Below, one piece after another: positions 1 through 8,594 of a DNA stretch of 64,000 nucleotides; position 1 is the stretch's first letter; each line of letters begins with the position of its first letter. A program made the translations under genes and the position numbers. Source of the DNA: Paenibacillus pabuli NBRC 13638. Lineage in GTDB: Bacteria; Bacillota; Bacilli; Paenibacillales; Paenibacillaceae. The stretch covers positions 186,001 to 250,000 of the forward strand of contig NZ_BCNM01000008.1 of NCBI RefSeq assembly GCF_001514495.1. Direction: 5' to 3'. A model generated the notes under the pieces. That model worked only from the letters and a program-made list of their open reading frames with translations, had not been told where the DNA came from and searched no databases.

Positions 1-1336
1 CATTTGGACCTGAAATCGAAAGTTCCCCTTTCTGTTTCACGATGTCAAAGAACAAGTAAGGCTGGCGAAGATATCGATAGGTTCCTGTATACTGATCCAG
101 CTCATTTGAATTCAGTGGCCATTCCTTTGCTTTCTGTTTTTCTTGGGGGTAATAGTGATCCATAAATGCAGTAAACAATTCTTCCCCTATGTCTTGGCTC
201 GCGTCACTATTGGTGATGACGAATCCACCAATCTTTTGGTCTGGAATCAACCACATCCATGAATGATAGCCGGGTAAATCTCCCCCTTTTCCAATAACCA
301 TTTGGCCGTGATATGCATGCCGGTAAAATTTTTCGAAACCCAAAGCCATAGTGGGCACCTGCTCTTGAACTTGGACTTGCGTGCGATGCATTTCTTCTGT
401 TGTCGTTTTAGAGAGGATTTGAGATGTACCGTAACTTCCTTCATTCAAATGGGCTAACATGAATTGAGCGATGTCGCCACTCGTGCCAAACATTCCTCCG
501 TCTGGCATAATAACAGGGTCATTTGGATACTGCTCCTTGGGTTGGCCATTTGTTCCGTAGCCCGTGGCCAGCTGTTTTTTGACTTGTTCAGTCATGAGGA
601 AATCACTATTTTTCATATTCAATGGTTTAAAAATATTCTTTTGTATGTATTCTTCAAAGGGATAACCAACCATTCGTTGAATAATGTATCCCTGAAGATC
701 AAAAGCAAAATTATCATACCGGTAACTCTCGCCTGGTGTTCGTATAACAGTCGGCAGGTTATCTTCAATAAACTCCTCTAATGATTGTTTGTCATTTACA
801 TTGTTAGATGAAATATAATCAGTGAAATCAAACCCTGATGTATGTGTCAACAAATGTCTCATGGTGACAGGTGTTCCCGTTTGATTCGTAATCGTCATCC
901 CACCAAGATATTTTTCAATGTCCTCGTCGAGATTGATTTTCCCCTGCTCTACAAGCTGCATTACAGCAGTGGCAGTCATTACTTTGGATATGGAAGCCAT
1001 CCGGAAAATCGTCTGCTCAGGGTCCACTAAAGTTTTGGTTTCCAGGTCGGAATAGCCATACCCTTTGTTTAATAATACCTTGTTATCTGCAACGATTGTA
1101 AAAGCTGCACCTACTAGCTTTTTTTTGATTTCCGGCCGATTAAAGAAATCATCTGCAAATTGCTCAACTTCGACCGAGGACATCGGCCCTGTATGGGCGG
1201 CTGTCTGTTCTAATCCGGCCCTACTCTCACTCAATAAAACCGAGTTTCCAGATGCTGTTGGGCCAGCCAGTAAAGAAGAAAATAACGCACCAACTGTTAT
1301 TAAAGTAAATCCCTTTGAAACTCTTTTCTTTTTCAT
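1..1336 (-). CDS. Secreted serine beta-lactamase-like hydrolase (class C / PBP4* type), 3' end outside window
   Basis: The frame is open from an ATG at 1336 to the window edge, giving about 445 codons. It begins MKKKRVSKGF, followed by a hydrophobic signal-peptide segment ending near residue 28. The SxxK motif of serine beta-lactamases and penicillin-binding proteins appears as SISK near residue 115, in the context FRMASISKVM. A YxN motif follows as YDN in ESYRYDNFAFD. The family (beta-lactamase, Pfam PF00144) contains esterases, D-aminopeptidases and PBP4*-like proteins, so true beta-lactamase activity is not implied. The visible end looks like the start of the C-terminal accessory barrel. 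A GAGG ribosome-binding site lies 8 bases before the ATG. It is likely exported and cell-wall or membrane associated. Confidence 0.85.
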   Translation of the reverse strand, partial: MKKKRVSKGFTLITVGALFSSLLAGPTASGNSVLLSESRAGLEQTAAHTGPMSSVEVEQFADDFFNRPEIKKKLVGAAFTIVADNKVLLNKGYGYSDLETKTLVDPEQTIFRMASISKVMTATAVMQLVEQGKINLDEDIEKYLGGMTITNQTGTPVTMRHLLTHTSGFDFTDYISSNNVNDKQSLEEFIEDNLPTVIRTPGESYRYDNFAFDLQGYIIQRMVGYPFEEYIQKNIFKPLNMKNSDFLMTEQVKKQLATGYGTNGQPKEQYPNDPVIMPDGGMFGTSGDIAQFMLAHLNEGSYGTSQILSKTTTEEMHRTQVQVQEQVPTMALGFEKFYRHAYHGQMVIGKGGDLPGYHSWMWLIPDQKIGGFVITNSDASQDIGEELFTAFMDHYYPQEKQKAKEWPLNSNELDQYTGTYRYLRQPYLFFDIVKQKGELSISGPN

Positions 1337-1684
1337 TGAAAAACCTCGTTTCTTAGTAATGTTTTACATATATATCATAATAGTAGACCCTTTATTTTCC
1401 ATCATTCTAAAGCAGGATTGCATCTGCGATTAAGGTCTGAGAAACTTCCCCCGCTTAGGTCCAGTACTGACTCGTCTTTGGTCTAGATCAAACTGGAGAA
1501 ACGCTGCTTGTTCCTTGTTCTATTAACTACTTCCTTATTTAATCTGTGTAATTATATCCGTGATTAGTGGGTTCTCCTTACCGCGTTTTTCAGGAACCGA
1601 ACTAATTAAAAAAAACTAGACAATAAGGAGGAAGGATGGTTAGATAAATAGAAATATAAAATTCGATCAAGGAGTCTTAAAATA
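1337..1684. other. Intergenic region between divergent genes
   Basis: No convincing gene. It should hold the promoters of the minus-strand hydrolase and the plus-strand membrane protein. An AT-rich stretch at 1365-1400 could supply the hydrolase -10 region, but no unambiguous box pair is visible. Confidence 0.4.
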
Positions 1685-2287
1685 ATGAGTGTGGTAAAAT
1701 TACCGAAAGCTGCGGTCTTTGGTGCTGCAAATGGTGTGATGTTCATGACTTTTTTTGGGGCTCTTTGGGCTTCCATTGGTATTATTGGTTCACATGGACT
1801 TGGAGATCCTTGGTCACTCGTTCTTTCAGGAGTTATGACATTAATCTTACTTAGCGGAGCGATATCACTTTTTGGTAAAGCACGTAATATAAACCACGCT
1901 ATTGAACCAGAAGAGATAGTACATAGGAGAAACATAAATCGAAAATTTGGGTTGATCTTTGGTCTAGAAGGGCTTGCTATCTTTATCGCAAGTGTAATTT
2001 GTAACATGATTGATTATTTTGAAATCTTTTTTCCTATCATGGCAATCATTGTCGGGATCCACTTTTTCCCTTTAGCTCGTTTGTTTCGAGAAAACTTTTA
2101 TTATGGTACAGGAGTAACACTCTGTATTATAGGCGTTATTACTTTATTTTTACCAATTAACGCTACTATTAATAATGTAACCCTGATTGCAACATCTACT
2201 TTTGTCGGTTACAGTTCTGCTCTGACGCTATGGGTGACGGGCCTAAGAATTTGGACTGCTATGCTTAAAAAATTGAAACAATCATAA
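1685..2287 (+). CDS. Multi-pass membrane protein of unknown function (DUF7010-like)
   Basis: 200 residues with about six hydrophobic segments: near residues 10-35, 40-62, 88-108, 112-130, 138-155 and 162-190. A charged loop at 65-88 is rich in Arg, His and Asn. There is no signal peptide, so this is probably an integral cytoplasmic-membrane protein. It resembles small uncharacterised Bacillales membrane proteins of the DUF7010 type; this is a judgement of general pattern, not of a diagnostic motif. The ATG is preceded by AAGGAG at a good distance. A weak hairpin follows the stop. It stands alone, with no operon partner to suggest a role. Confidence 0.7.
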   Translation: MSVVKLPKAAVFGAANGVMFMTFFGALWASIGIIGSHGLGDPWSLVLSGVMTLILLSGAISLFGKARNINHAIEPEEIVHRRNINRKFGLIFGLEGLAIFIASVICNMIDYFEIFFPIMAIIVGIHFFPLARLFRENFYYGTGVTLCIIGVITLFLPINATINNVTLIATSTFVGYSSALTLWVTGLRIWTAMLKKLKQS

Positions 2288-2439
2288 AAAATTGAGAGGA
2301 TCAATTGTTCTTTACTATTTGCTCTTCTCCCACAAAGGAAAAAGCTACACTCCCCTTGACCACCTACCAGTCTACTTAACTTTTGACCGTTTATGGCGCA
2401 GCCGAGTAGGTGAAATAGCTGTAACCCAATAATCGGAAA

Positions 2440-2499
2440 ATGTTCTTGTCCATTCCGGCATTCGGTATAAGTTCTTGTCCTCGAATCAGTACAAGAACT
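2440..2499. repeat. Cluster of TTCTTGTCC motifs with a 9-bp inverted repeat
   Basis: GTTCTTGTCC occurs twice (2442-2451 and 2470-2480). The second copy forms a perfect 9-bp inverted repeat with ACAAGAACT at 2491-2499 (AGTTCTTGT / ACAAGAACT). The same motif marks the end of the dispersed repeat copies elsewhere in the window, so this probably belongs to repeat copy A just downstream. Confidence 0.5.
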
Positions 2500-2505
2500 T
2501 GTACC

Positions 2506-2565
2506 GATCAAACAAAAAAGCCACTAAAATAGCGTCTTATAATGGAATTATGTTTTGTCCCTTGA
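2506..2565 (-). repeat. Dispersed repeat, copy A, with terminator-like hairpin
   Basis: On the minus strand this reads TCAAGGGACAAAACAT, then about 15 variable bases, then a stem CGCTATTTTAGTGGC followed by a T-run. It matches copies at 3982-4044 and 30141-30200 in motif order and orientation, and end fragments at 11212-11252 and 28259-28302. It lies in the 3' region of a minus-strand gene and can act as a rho-independent terminator in that direction. Confidence 0.6.
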
Positions 2566-2649
2566 AACTTCCCTTAAATCATAGTTTGTTAAACGTGTAT
2601 ATATCATCGTTGTTAGCCTTAGGCATACCACATCATACGTTGGTTTATT

Positions 2650-2945
2650 TCACTTTAATTGTTTTACATATTGCTCCATTACTTGTAACCACACTCTTAA
2701 TTGACTCAAATGTTCTACTGGATGAGAGCCATATGGAAACAATTCAAATTGATATAGCTCTGGACTCCCAAATACATAACTAAAATTAACTTCGATCTCT
2801 TAAAGTAATATCCAATCCAGAGATTCCCCGGCAGCAATCGTTCTAGCGAAATACACTTTACTACCATCTAAAGTGCTTTAAATTCTAATATTGACTTCAT
2901 GGCTGCTATTGTTCTTCTTTCTTGGTTTAATTGATCTATCGTTTT
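2650..2945 (-). pseudogene. Degenerate ORF downstream of the kinase-like gene
   Basis: Conceptual translation on the minus strand gives KTIDQLNQERRTIAAMKSIL and EFKAL, then a one-base frameshift near 2885. The next run is LDGSKVYFARTIAAGESLDW, interrupted by an in-frame TAA. The same frame then continues EIEVNFSYVFGSPELYQFEL and ends with LQVMEQYVKQLK before TGA at 2650-2652. Two lesions in a protein-like sequence suggest a decayed gene. I do not recognise the family. Its upstream end overlaps the stop region of the P-loop gene, so it may once have been co-transcribed with it. Confidence 0.45.
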
Positions 2946-2947
2946 CG

Positions 2948-3475
2948 TTAATCCACTAACCTGTATTGTTTATTGTTCTTTATATCCTCTATAATTTGGT
3001 CAATGTCATCAACGCTATTTTCTCTTGTATCTAGAAGATGTTTGGTATCTAATCCTGATTCCCTGAACTCGTTGATTAAAATAAGACAACGTTCTCCCAT
3101 TTGATGTTCTGGTTTTCTAAGTTTGTCTCTTTTTAATAGGGTCTCAGGATCAACCCACAATATCGTATAAACAACATTTACAGATAACTCCTCTAGCCTG
3201 TCTTTCAACCAATAAGCTCCACTTGGGAAAGTTACGTAATCTATTACTACGTCAATCCCCTTTGAAATGAAATTTTGCGCTAAACTTAGTATATTATTCC
3301 AAATTAGGGATAACTCCTGTTCGCTTTCCCAAGGTTTCTGACGACCGTTAACATGCATATTGCTAACATAATCTCCTGAAATATATGCACTGTTTTTTAA
3401 GGTGCGAACTAATGCTTTTGAAGTTGTTGACTTCCCTACTCCTGCTGGTCCCGACAATATGTACACCGACCGCAC
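2948..3475 (-). CDS. P-loop NTPase, small-molecule-kinase-like
   Basis: About 175 residues. A Walker A motif GPAGVGKST lies within the first 20 residues, and a Walker-B/base-like segment IDVVIDYVTF near residue 75 precedes an arginine/lysine-rich lid (LLKRDKLRKPEH near 120). This layout fits the AAA_33/chloramphenicol-phosphotransferase/gluconate-kinase group of nucleotide-dependent kinases; the phosphate acceptor is unknown. The frame is open from a GTG at 3496, but AGAGGGGG at 3482-3489 sits correctly for the GTG at 3475, so that start is preferred. It is probably a cytoplasmic monocistronic gene. A decayed ORF and repeat copy A lie downstream. Confidence 0.75.
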   Translation of the reverse strand: MRSVYILSGPAGVGKSTTSKALVRTLKNSAYISGDYVSNMHVNGRQKPWESEQELSLIWNNILSLAQNFISKGIDVVIDYVTFPSGAYWLKDRLEELSVNVVYTILWVDPETLLKRDKLRKPEHQMGERCLILINEFRESGLDTKHLLDTRENSVDDIDQIIEDIKNNKQYRLVD

Positions 3476-3520
3476 TTGAAATCCCCCTCTATTCACGTCA
3501 ATTCTCTTTAGATAACTTTA

Positions 3521-3724
3521 TCACACTTTCTGATCGTTAATCGGAATAAGCTCTTGCTCAAGAACCGCATCTTTATGATTAATTAGTACTCCCGTCAGTT
3601 TACCCTGAGGGGTATTGATTTCCACGATTTGTTCATCCATATCGAAATTGTTTTGTTGTAAAATATAGGCACTGGTCATGCCCAACAACAGAAGGATGAT
3701 CAGGATTGAAATTCCCCATTCTGT
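3521..3724 (-). pseudogene. Fragment of a membrane-anchored alpha/beta-hydrolase N-terminus
   Basis: Open minus-strand frame with one transmembrane segment (ISILIILLLLGMTSAYIL), followed by DEQIVEINTPQGKLTGVLIN. The second part resembles the first beta-strands of secreted alpha/beta hydrolases, whose mature parts often begin with a TPQG..L.G pattern. There is no start codon (an in-frame TGA sits at 3725-3727) and the catalytic body is absent. This is a remnant, not a gene. Confidence 0.4.
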
Positions 3725-4310
3725 TCATCAAACCACCATGCCATGAATGTACTGCGCTGTACGTTTAACCTTTGTCTGCTTCGAACCCTCAGATCAAAAC
3801 CTATTTGGAACAACAAAGCATCGAAAATACTTACATCCTGGCAGTTGCTGATTATCTGTCACTCTTTAAACGGGTAACTCATGACGAATCCAAAGAAGGT
3901 TTCCCGGGATGCTTTTCATGAGTTCGACTTCGGGTAGGATCGCGGCTAACATTATGATGGCTTACCCGCAAGTCCTTACAGATAAAATGAAAAAGCCGCT
4001 ATAAAATAGCGACTTTCAATAGAATCATGTTCTTGTCCCTCGACGTATATTCCACGGTGACGCAGCCACGCTGCGAGGAACCGGCCGTCAGCTGTGTTTC
4101 TGGAGCTTCCGGCGATTCGGAGTATGCAGCCCTGCCAGATTGAAGACGATCACACCTCTCAGCGATTCATTCGCAGGATCCCCCTTAAGATGAACTATTA
4201 CCAGGTTAATCCCCCATGGCAGCTTGAGTTTGTTTGTCTCGGGGCATTTCAACGGTTGCATCGAGGAGTTTGCAGCTTTTCAATGCCCACCATAATTTTG
4301 TCAACCATAT
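3725..4310. other. Gene-poor region with short coding relics and repeat copy B
   Basis: No intact gene. On the plus strand around 3790-3920 a short frame reads QIKTYLEQQSIENTYILAVA and then DYLSLFKR, which looks protein-like but was not identified. On the minus strand near 4090-4230 another short frame ends with HTPNRRKLQKHS. Both are too short to call as genes. Repeat copy B lies at 3982-4044. Confidence 0.4.
3982..4044 (-). repeat. Dispersed repeat, copy B, with terminator-like hairpin
   Basis: On the minus strand: TCGAGGGACAAGAACATGAT, a short spacer, then the stem GTCGCTATTTTATAGCGGC followed by TTTTTC. It is in the same orientation as copies A and C and lies about 270 bases downstream of the minus-strand MFS gene, which it could terminate. 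Confidence 0.65.
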
Positions 4311-5546
4311 TTATGATCCTTCTCCTGGCAGCTCGTAACTATTTCGGCTACCTACAGAACGGTTTCTTGCTGCTCCTATACCAACTAAAAAGAGTGCGAC
4401 TGAAGCGCCAAGCAGAATGAGAAGTGGCAGGTTCCAACTATTTGTCGTGTCATGCAGATATCCTATAAGGGCAGGACCGATTGCGGCAAGAAGATATCCG
4501 ATCGATTGCGCCATACCAGAAAGTTCCGCTGCTTGATGCGCATTTTCAGTCCGCAACCCAAAAAACATCATGGACAAACTAAAGGCGAAGCCACCACCAA
4601 TTCCGAGTATGATGATCCATAGCAAAATGATATTGGAGCTTCCGTAAAGAAGTCCGAGCGTTCCTGTAATAAGCAAAACAGTTGTGATGACCACTAACAA
4701 ACGTTGGCTGGACATGCGCCCGGCGATAACGGGGACAATAAAGGTAAATGGAAGCAGAGCTAACTGCATGATCGAGAGGTACCATCCTGATTGGTTGGAG
4801 CCAATTCCTTGCTGTTTTAAAATTTCAGGCAACCATGCGATCAACACATAGAAAATCATGGACTGTATACCCATAAACAAGGTTACTTGCCAGGCAAGAG
4901 GAGACCGCCAAACATTCACATCGTTGCTGGCCATGTGTTGACTCGTCGCAGCTGTATGCTTCGTTTGATTTCTTAAGTGGGGTAACCAACAAAGGATCGA
5001 TACAAAACTTAGAATCCCCCATATTCCCAATGCTCCCTGCCATTTCATACCTGCGTTCACGGCCAGCGGTACACTAATTCCCGATGCGATTGCTCCACAT
5101 AAACTCATTGAAATGGAGTAAACACCTGTCATGGAGCCAATTTTATCTGGGAAATCCCTTTTGATTATACTTGGCAATAATACATTACATACGGCAATTG
5201 CGAATCCAAGAATTGCTGTCCCAATAAACAGATTAGCTGCGCCAGAGATAGAACGTATTACAATACCAACAGTCAGAAAGATTAGGGCAATCAATATAAT
5301 ACGTTCAACCCCGTACCTCCGCCCTAATTTTGGTACCAGAGGCGATAATAAAGCAAAGGCAAGCAAGGGTACCGTCGTGATTAAGCCTGCCAATGTATTT
5401 GAAATATGGACATCATCCCTTATAAGACTCACTAAAGGACCGACTGAGGTTAAGGGAGTACGTAAATTGGCTGCAATAAAAATAATGCCGAGAATAATCA
5501 GTCCTATAGAGGAAGGTACGGCTTTTTTATTTTGTTTGTTCGGCAT
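4311..5546 (-). CDS. MFS transporter of the CynX/NimT family (YycB-like)
   Basis: 411 residues with about 12 hydrophobic segments. The N-terminal signature is typical of the CynX/NimT branch: IIFIAANLRTPLTSVGPLV (residues 21-39), followed by ISNTLAGLITTVPLLAFAL. A second-half helix carries GGGFAFSLSMMFFGLRT near residue 320. Members transport anions such as cyanate or 2-nitroimidazole, but most, including Bacillus YycB, have unknown substrates. The ATG has an AAAGGAGA site 8 bases upstream. It is transcribed alone; the AT-rich region to its right carries its promoter. Substrate not assignable. Confidence 0.85.
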   Translation of the reverse strand: MPNKQNKKAVPSSIGLIILGIIFIAANLRTPLTSVGPLVSLIRDDVHISNTLAGLITTVPLLAFALLSPLVPKLGRRYGVERIILIALIFLTVGIVIRSISGAANLFIGTAILGFAIAVCNVLLPSIIKRDFPDKIGSMTGVYSISMSLCGAIASGISVPLAVNAGMKWQGALGIWGILSFVSILCWLPHLRNQTKHTAATSQHMASNDVNVWRSPLAWQVTLFMGIQSMIFYVLIAWLPEILKQQGIGSNQSGWYLSIMQLALLPFTFIVPVIAGRMSSQRLLVVITTVLLITGTLGLLYGSSNIILLWIIILGIGGGFAFSLSMMFFGLRTENAHQAAELSGMAQSIGYLLAAIGPALIGYLHDTTNSWNLPLLILLGASVALFLVGIGAARNRSVGSRNSYELPGEGS

Positions 5547-5715
5547 TCTTCATTTCTCCTTTTTGAATCCATACGTATTATTTATTTCCATTATTTGTTT
5601 CATGTTGATTGAAAAACGATACAATAATATCCGCGCGAATGATAAAAGTATATTATAATATATTATTTTTAACAATAAGTATTTTTTAATATACACAAAT
5701 TTATTTAAAAATAAA

Positions 5716-5757
5716 AATACAACTCTGCATTCCTGTTATGGAATTCGGAGTTGTATT
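5716..5757. terminator. Long AT-rich hairpin, likely bidirectional terminator or attenuator
   Basis: Arms AATACAACTC (5716-5725) and GAGTTGTATT (5748-5757) pair perfectly. An inner stem ATTCC/GGAAT lies inside them. Read on the minus strand the stem is followed by TTTTTATTTTT; on the plus strand by TTTAAAAA. It stands between the divergently transcribed MFS and arr genes, which is an unusual place for a terminator, so it may instead act in the leader of one of them. Confidence 0.5.
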
Positions 5758-5759
5758 TA

Positions 5760-5781
5760 AAAAGTAGAGTTCTCTACTTTT
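5760..5781. repeat. Perfect palindrome, possible operator
   Basis: AAAAGTAGAG, two T residues, then CTCTACTTTT: 10-bp arms with a 2-base centre. It lies in the intergenic region upstream of arr, next to the long hairpin. It could be a regulator-binding site or a second hairpin. Confidence 0.4.
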
Positions 5782-6035
5782 AGAAACCATACTTTAAGGA
5801 TATATGGAGCACTATTTCGCATAAAAATCAAATAAATAAGGAAGATCAGCAAAAGCTGCTCTTCCCCCAAACCTATCTGCTAACGAATTAAAACCTAACA
5901 ATAGGTCATTTCCGTTCAATATCATTCTCTCTACTTAAATTATACCGTTATTTTATATTTATTTATAGACTGTTTTTTTGGTACTTCCTACACTATACTG
6001 CTAAGTACAAATCTAAAAAGAAGAGGTGTATCCGT

Positions 6036-6452
6036 ATGGATGACAAAAAAATTGTTTTAGATCAGGGTCCTTTTTTTCATGGTACAAAAGCAGATTTGAA
6101 AATTGGTGATTTATTAGAACCACAATACTTATCCAATTACCAAGAAAAAAAATCTAACCATATATACTTTACTGGAACACTAAATGCTGCCAAATGGGGT
6201 GCTGAATTAGCAAAATCTAATTCAAAAGAAAGAATATACATTGTAGAACCATTAGGAGATTTTGAAAATGACCCTAACTTAACGGATAAAAGATTCCCCG
6301 GAAACCCAACACGCTCCTATAGATCTAAATCGCCTCTTAAAATAGTAGCTGAATTAGCTTCATGGGAAAGACACTCCGATGAAGAAATCAATCACATGCT
6401 TACATCTTTAAAAAAATTAAGTGAAGAAGGAAAAAATGTAATATATGATTAA
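6036..6452 (+). CDS. arr: NAD(+)-rifampin ADP-ribosyltransferase (Arr family)
   Basis: 138 residues, the usual Arr length. Recognisable family segments occur in order: GPFFHGTKADLKIGDLL (residues 10-27), SNHIYFTGTLNAAKWGAELA (about 40-60), ERIYIVEPLGDFENDPNLTD (about 67-86), KRFPGNPTRSYRSK (about 87-100). The family transfers ADP-ribose from NAD+ to the C23 hydroxyl of rifamycins, inactivating them. The enzyme is cytoplasmic, with no signal peptide. A ribosome-binding site AAGAGG precedes the ATG. The gene is monocistronic and AT-rich like its immediate surroundings. Chromosomal arr genes are known in environmental Bacillales, so this is probably intrinsic resistance; no mobile element flanks it. 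Confidence 0.93.
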   Translation: MDDKKIVLDQGPFFHGTKADLKIGDLLEPQYLSNYQEKKSNHIYFTGTLNAAKWGAELAKSNSKERIYIVEPLGDFENDPNLTDKRFPGNPTRSYRSKSPLKIVAELASWERHSDEEINHMLTSLKKLSEEGKNVIYD

Positions 6453-6512
6453 TTTTCAAATTCAAGAAAGTTCTATTGCCATATAACTAGCTGCTTGCCT
6501 AAGCATCAAAAC

Positions 6513-6848
6513 TTATCCGACATATTGAAGAATTAACTGGTATATTGCTATGGAAAACCCTAAAATACTCGCTTTCATTTTAGAGGGATGATATCTTTTG
6601 CTGCGAAACAAGTAAAGGAAAATCAATATAAACCCTAAGGGAATCCAAAGCTGAAAGACACCTTCTGTTGTATATCTAGAGTAAATAGGATTAATGGAGG
6701 TACTGATCAAAAAGTAAAAGAAAATCGTAAAACGTCTTGTTTCTAATTGTTTGCTCCACCTCACTAATAAGAAAATAATAATGATTCCGATAATCGTCAT
6801 GTGTAAAGGGGGGAGAAGAATAGCTGCGTTCCCAAATCGGAATTCCAT
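6513..6848 (-). CDS. Small membrane protein, unknown function
   Basis: 111 residues with three or four hydrophobic segments (about 8-29, 40-55, 62-82, 92-108). Basic clusters RWSKQLETRR and RSKRYHPSK between them suggest a positive-inside orientation. GAGGAGGG lies about 10 bases before the ATG at 6848, a strong site that supports real translation. It does not match a family I recognise. It is convergent with arr and divergent from the following beta-propeller exoprotein. Confidence 0.55.
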   Translation of the reverse strand: MEFRFGNAAILLPPLHMTIIGIIIIFLLVRWSKQLETRRFTIFFYFLISTSINPIYSRYTTEGVFQLWIPLGFILIFLYLFRSKRYHPSKMKASILGFSIAIYQLILQYVG

Positions 6849-7132
6849 TTTGCATTACCCTCCTCTTTTTTAGTGCATCTACCACGGTAATGAATCAAAT
6901 CATGTGATATAATTGAAAGGTTGATTTTACCAGAAGTAAGGAGGAATGTAAAAAACGCATGATTTCTCAACGAGCAGGGATCTCCCAATCGTTATGAAAC
7001 ATTCAGGAGGGACACTTGAAATGTGTGCTGCCGGAACAAGCTCCCCTTGATATGATGAGCTTAAATCAAAAGATTGTCCAATTTCTAATAAAATATCGGC
7101 CAGTACAATCAAGACGAGGAGGACCTTATGTC

Positions 7133-8437
7133 ATGAAAAGGATCACCAAACGTACGTTTCAAATCACGACTTTAGCAGCTTTCCTTACGATTCCCTTAGC
7201 TCTCATCGCCACTCCCGTATCTGCTGCGGATTACAAACAGCTACCAAAGCCAGAGTGGACCTATGACGTGCCGACCGATACGACAACCCAAATACATAGT
7301 AAGAACTATTATTTCACAGGAAAAAGTGTCTACCCCATCGTGTCAGAACAGACCAACTCTGAAACTGCATATACATTCTTGTATCAATCAGGAAGCTCTA
7401 ACAGCAAATCCAAATCTGTACACACATTACTCGCGATAGACGACAAAACAGGGAAACAGAAGTGGATTCATAATTCGCCTATGCCGTACAATTCATTTGA
7501 AATAGACCTGAGCGGTAACGTCTACTATTTCGATGAGGTAAAGTCTGGTAACAAAAAGGTATATCAGTTGATCTCTCTCGATTCAAATAACAAGCCACGC
7601 TGGGTCAAGACATTCAAAGAGTACTTTCAATTCAACATCCTGGAAGATGGGCGCATAGCCGTGGTTACTTTCACCAAAGACACCAGTGTGATCTCCCTTT
7701 TTACAAAGGAAGGCAAGCAGCTTATCCAAAGGGAGTTTCCCGGTCACGTACGACATATTCAGGAGAACTACGTCGGCTTGATAAATTCTAATGCTCCGGG
7801 AAACACGACGACCATTGATATTTACTCCATTCCTACAGGAAAAAAGATTATTTCCGCTGTCCAACCGCAGGATCACGTCAATATTGTTCATGCTGACTTT
7901 GAGGTTCTAAGTGGGGGAACTCTAATTGTTCCCATTTATGATGCGAAGACGGAAGTGGAAACCTTGCACGGCTACAAGCCGAACGGGGAAAAAAAATGGA
8001 TCAGACCATTGCCCAAGCCAGCACAGGATGCTGTGTTCGGTACTACGTATGCGCATAACATGTACGATTCTTTATACGTATCCTTAGGAAATAACTATCT
8101 GATTCAAGAGAAAAATAAGCTTAGTCTGTACAATACGAACAATCAATTGATTGCGACCAAGAGGTTTACTGATTTACCTGCACAAGGACTATTACAACGA
8201 CTAAATGATCAGAGCATCGTCTTCGGAGCCGTCGACAAGACACAAGCTTGGTATGATTCATCTAAACCAGAGCCGAAGAAAGCTGCCTACTATATTCTGG
8301 ACTCTCGTACACTAAAAATAAAAAATGCTATTGTACTGAATGACGCACTTTTTCACCAAGCTGACGTTCGTTTTCACGATGCAAATACATTCTATATCCA
8401 CATGAGTGAAACCATTGCCAAATATGTTCTAGAATAG
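7133..8437 (+). CDS. Secreted PQQ-like beta-propeller protein
   Basis: 434 residues from the ATG at 7133, chosen because GAGGAGG lies 10 bases upstream and because the protein then begins with a clear signal peptide (MKRITKRTFQ, hydrophobic core, cleavage near VSAA). The frame is open to an ATG at 7016 but that extension is not needed. Repeated blade-like segments such as LLAIDDKTGKQKWIH, ISLDSNNKPRWVKTF and HGYKPNGEKKWIRPL follow the PQQ/WD40-like pattern of a strand ending in a tryptophan. No catalytic residues can be assigned. It is probably an exported or cell-surface binding protein, followed by a strong terminator. Confidence 0.75.
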   Translation: MKRITKRTFQITTLAAFLTIPLALIATPVSAADYKQLPKPEWTYDVPTDTTTQIHSKNYYFTGKSVYPIVSEQTNSETAYTFLYQSGSSNSKSKSVHTLLAIDDKTGKQKWIHNSPMPYNSFEIDLSGNVYYFDEVKSGNKKVYQLISLDSNNKPRWVKTFKEYFQFNILEDGRIAVVTFTKDTSVISLFTKEGKQLIQREFPGHVRHIQENYVGLINSNAPGNTTTIDIYSIPTGKKIISAVQPQDHVNIVHADFEVLSGGTLIVPIYDAKTEVETLHGYKPNGEKKWIRPLPKPAQDAVFGTTYAHNMYDSLYVSLGNNYLIQEKNKLSLYNTNNQLIATKRFTDLPAQGLLQRLNDQSIVFGAVDKTQAWYDSSKPEPKKAAYYILDSRTLKIKNAIVLNDALFHQADVRFHDANTFYIHMSETIAKYVLE

Positions 8438-8518
8438 CGTATGCAAGCCGGAGTCCCCCCCTTAACGTTGACTTCGTCCCTATTGAGGAGCAAAGTCATA
8501 AGTCATTTATTATTATCA

Positions 8519-8560
8519 AATGAGCAGTCTGCTGCATCGCAGACTGCTCATTCATTTTTT
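8519..8560. terminator. Rho-independent terminator
   Basis: Stem TGAGCAGTCTGC / GCAGACTGCTCA (8521-8532 with 8539-8550), 12 perfect pairs, followed by TTCATTTTTTG. It lies between the convergent beta-propeller and HIT genes and probably serves both. Confidence 0.9.
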
Positions 8561-8594
8561 GAACTATCGTTTCCGGGCAGCTTAATGAGAGAAC

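Noticed and set aside
1065..1433. Plus-strand frame of 122 codons at the start of the beta-lactamase-like gene
   Set aside because: Antisense to the signal peptide and SxxK region of an intact gene.
3790..3920. Short plus-strand frame with ENTYILAVADYLSLFKR
   Set aside because: Looks protein-like but is about 40 codons, has no start signal and was not identifiable, so it is mentioned only in the region note.
5131..5658. Plus-strand frame of 175 codons opposite the MFS gene
   Set aside because: It is antisense to a clear 12-helix transporter and its translation has no protein-like pattern.
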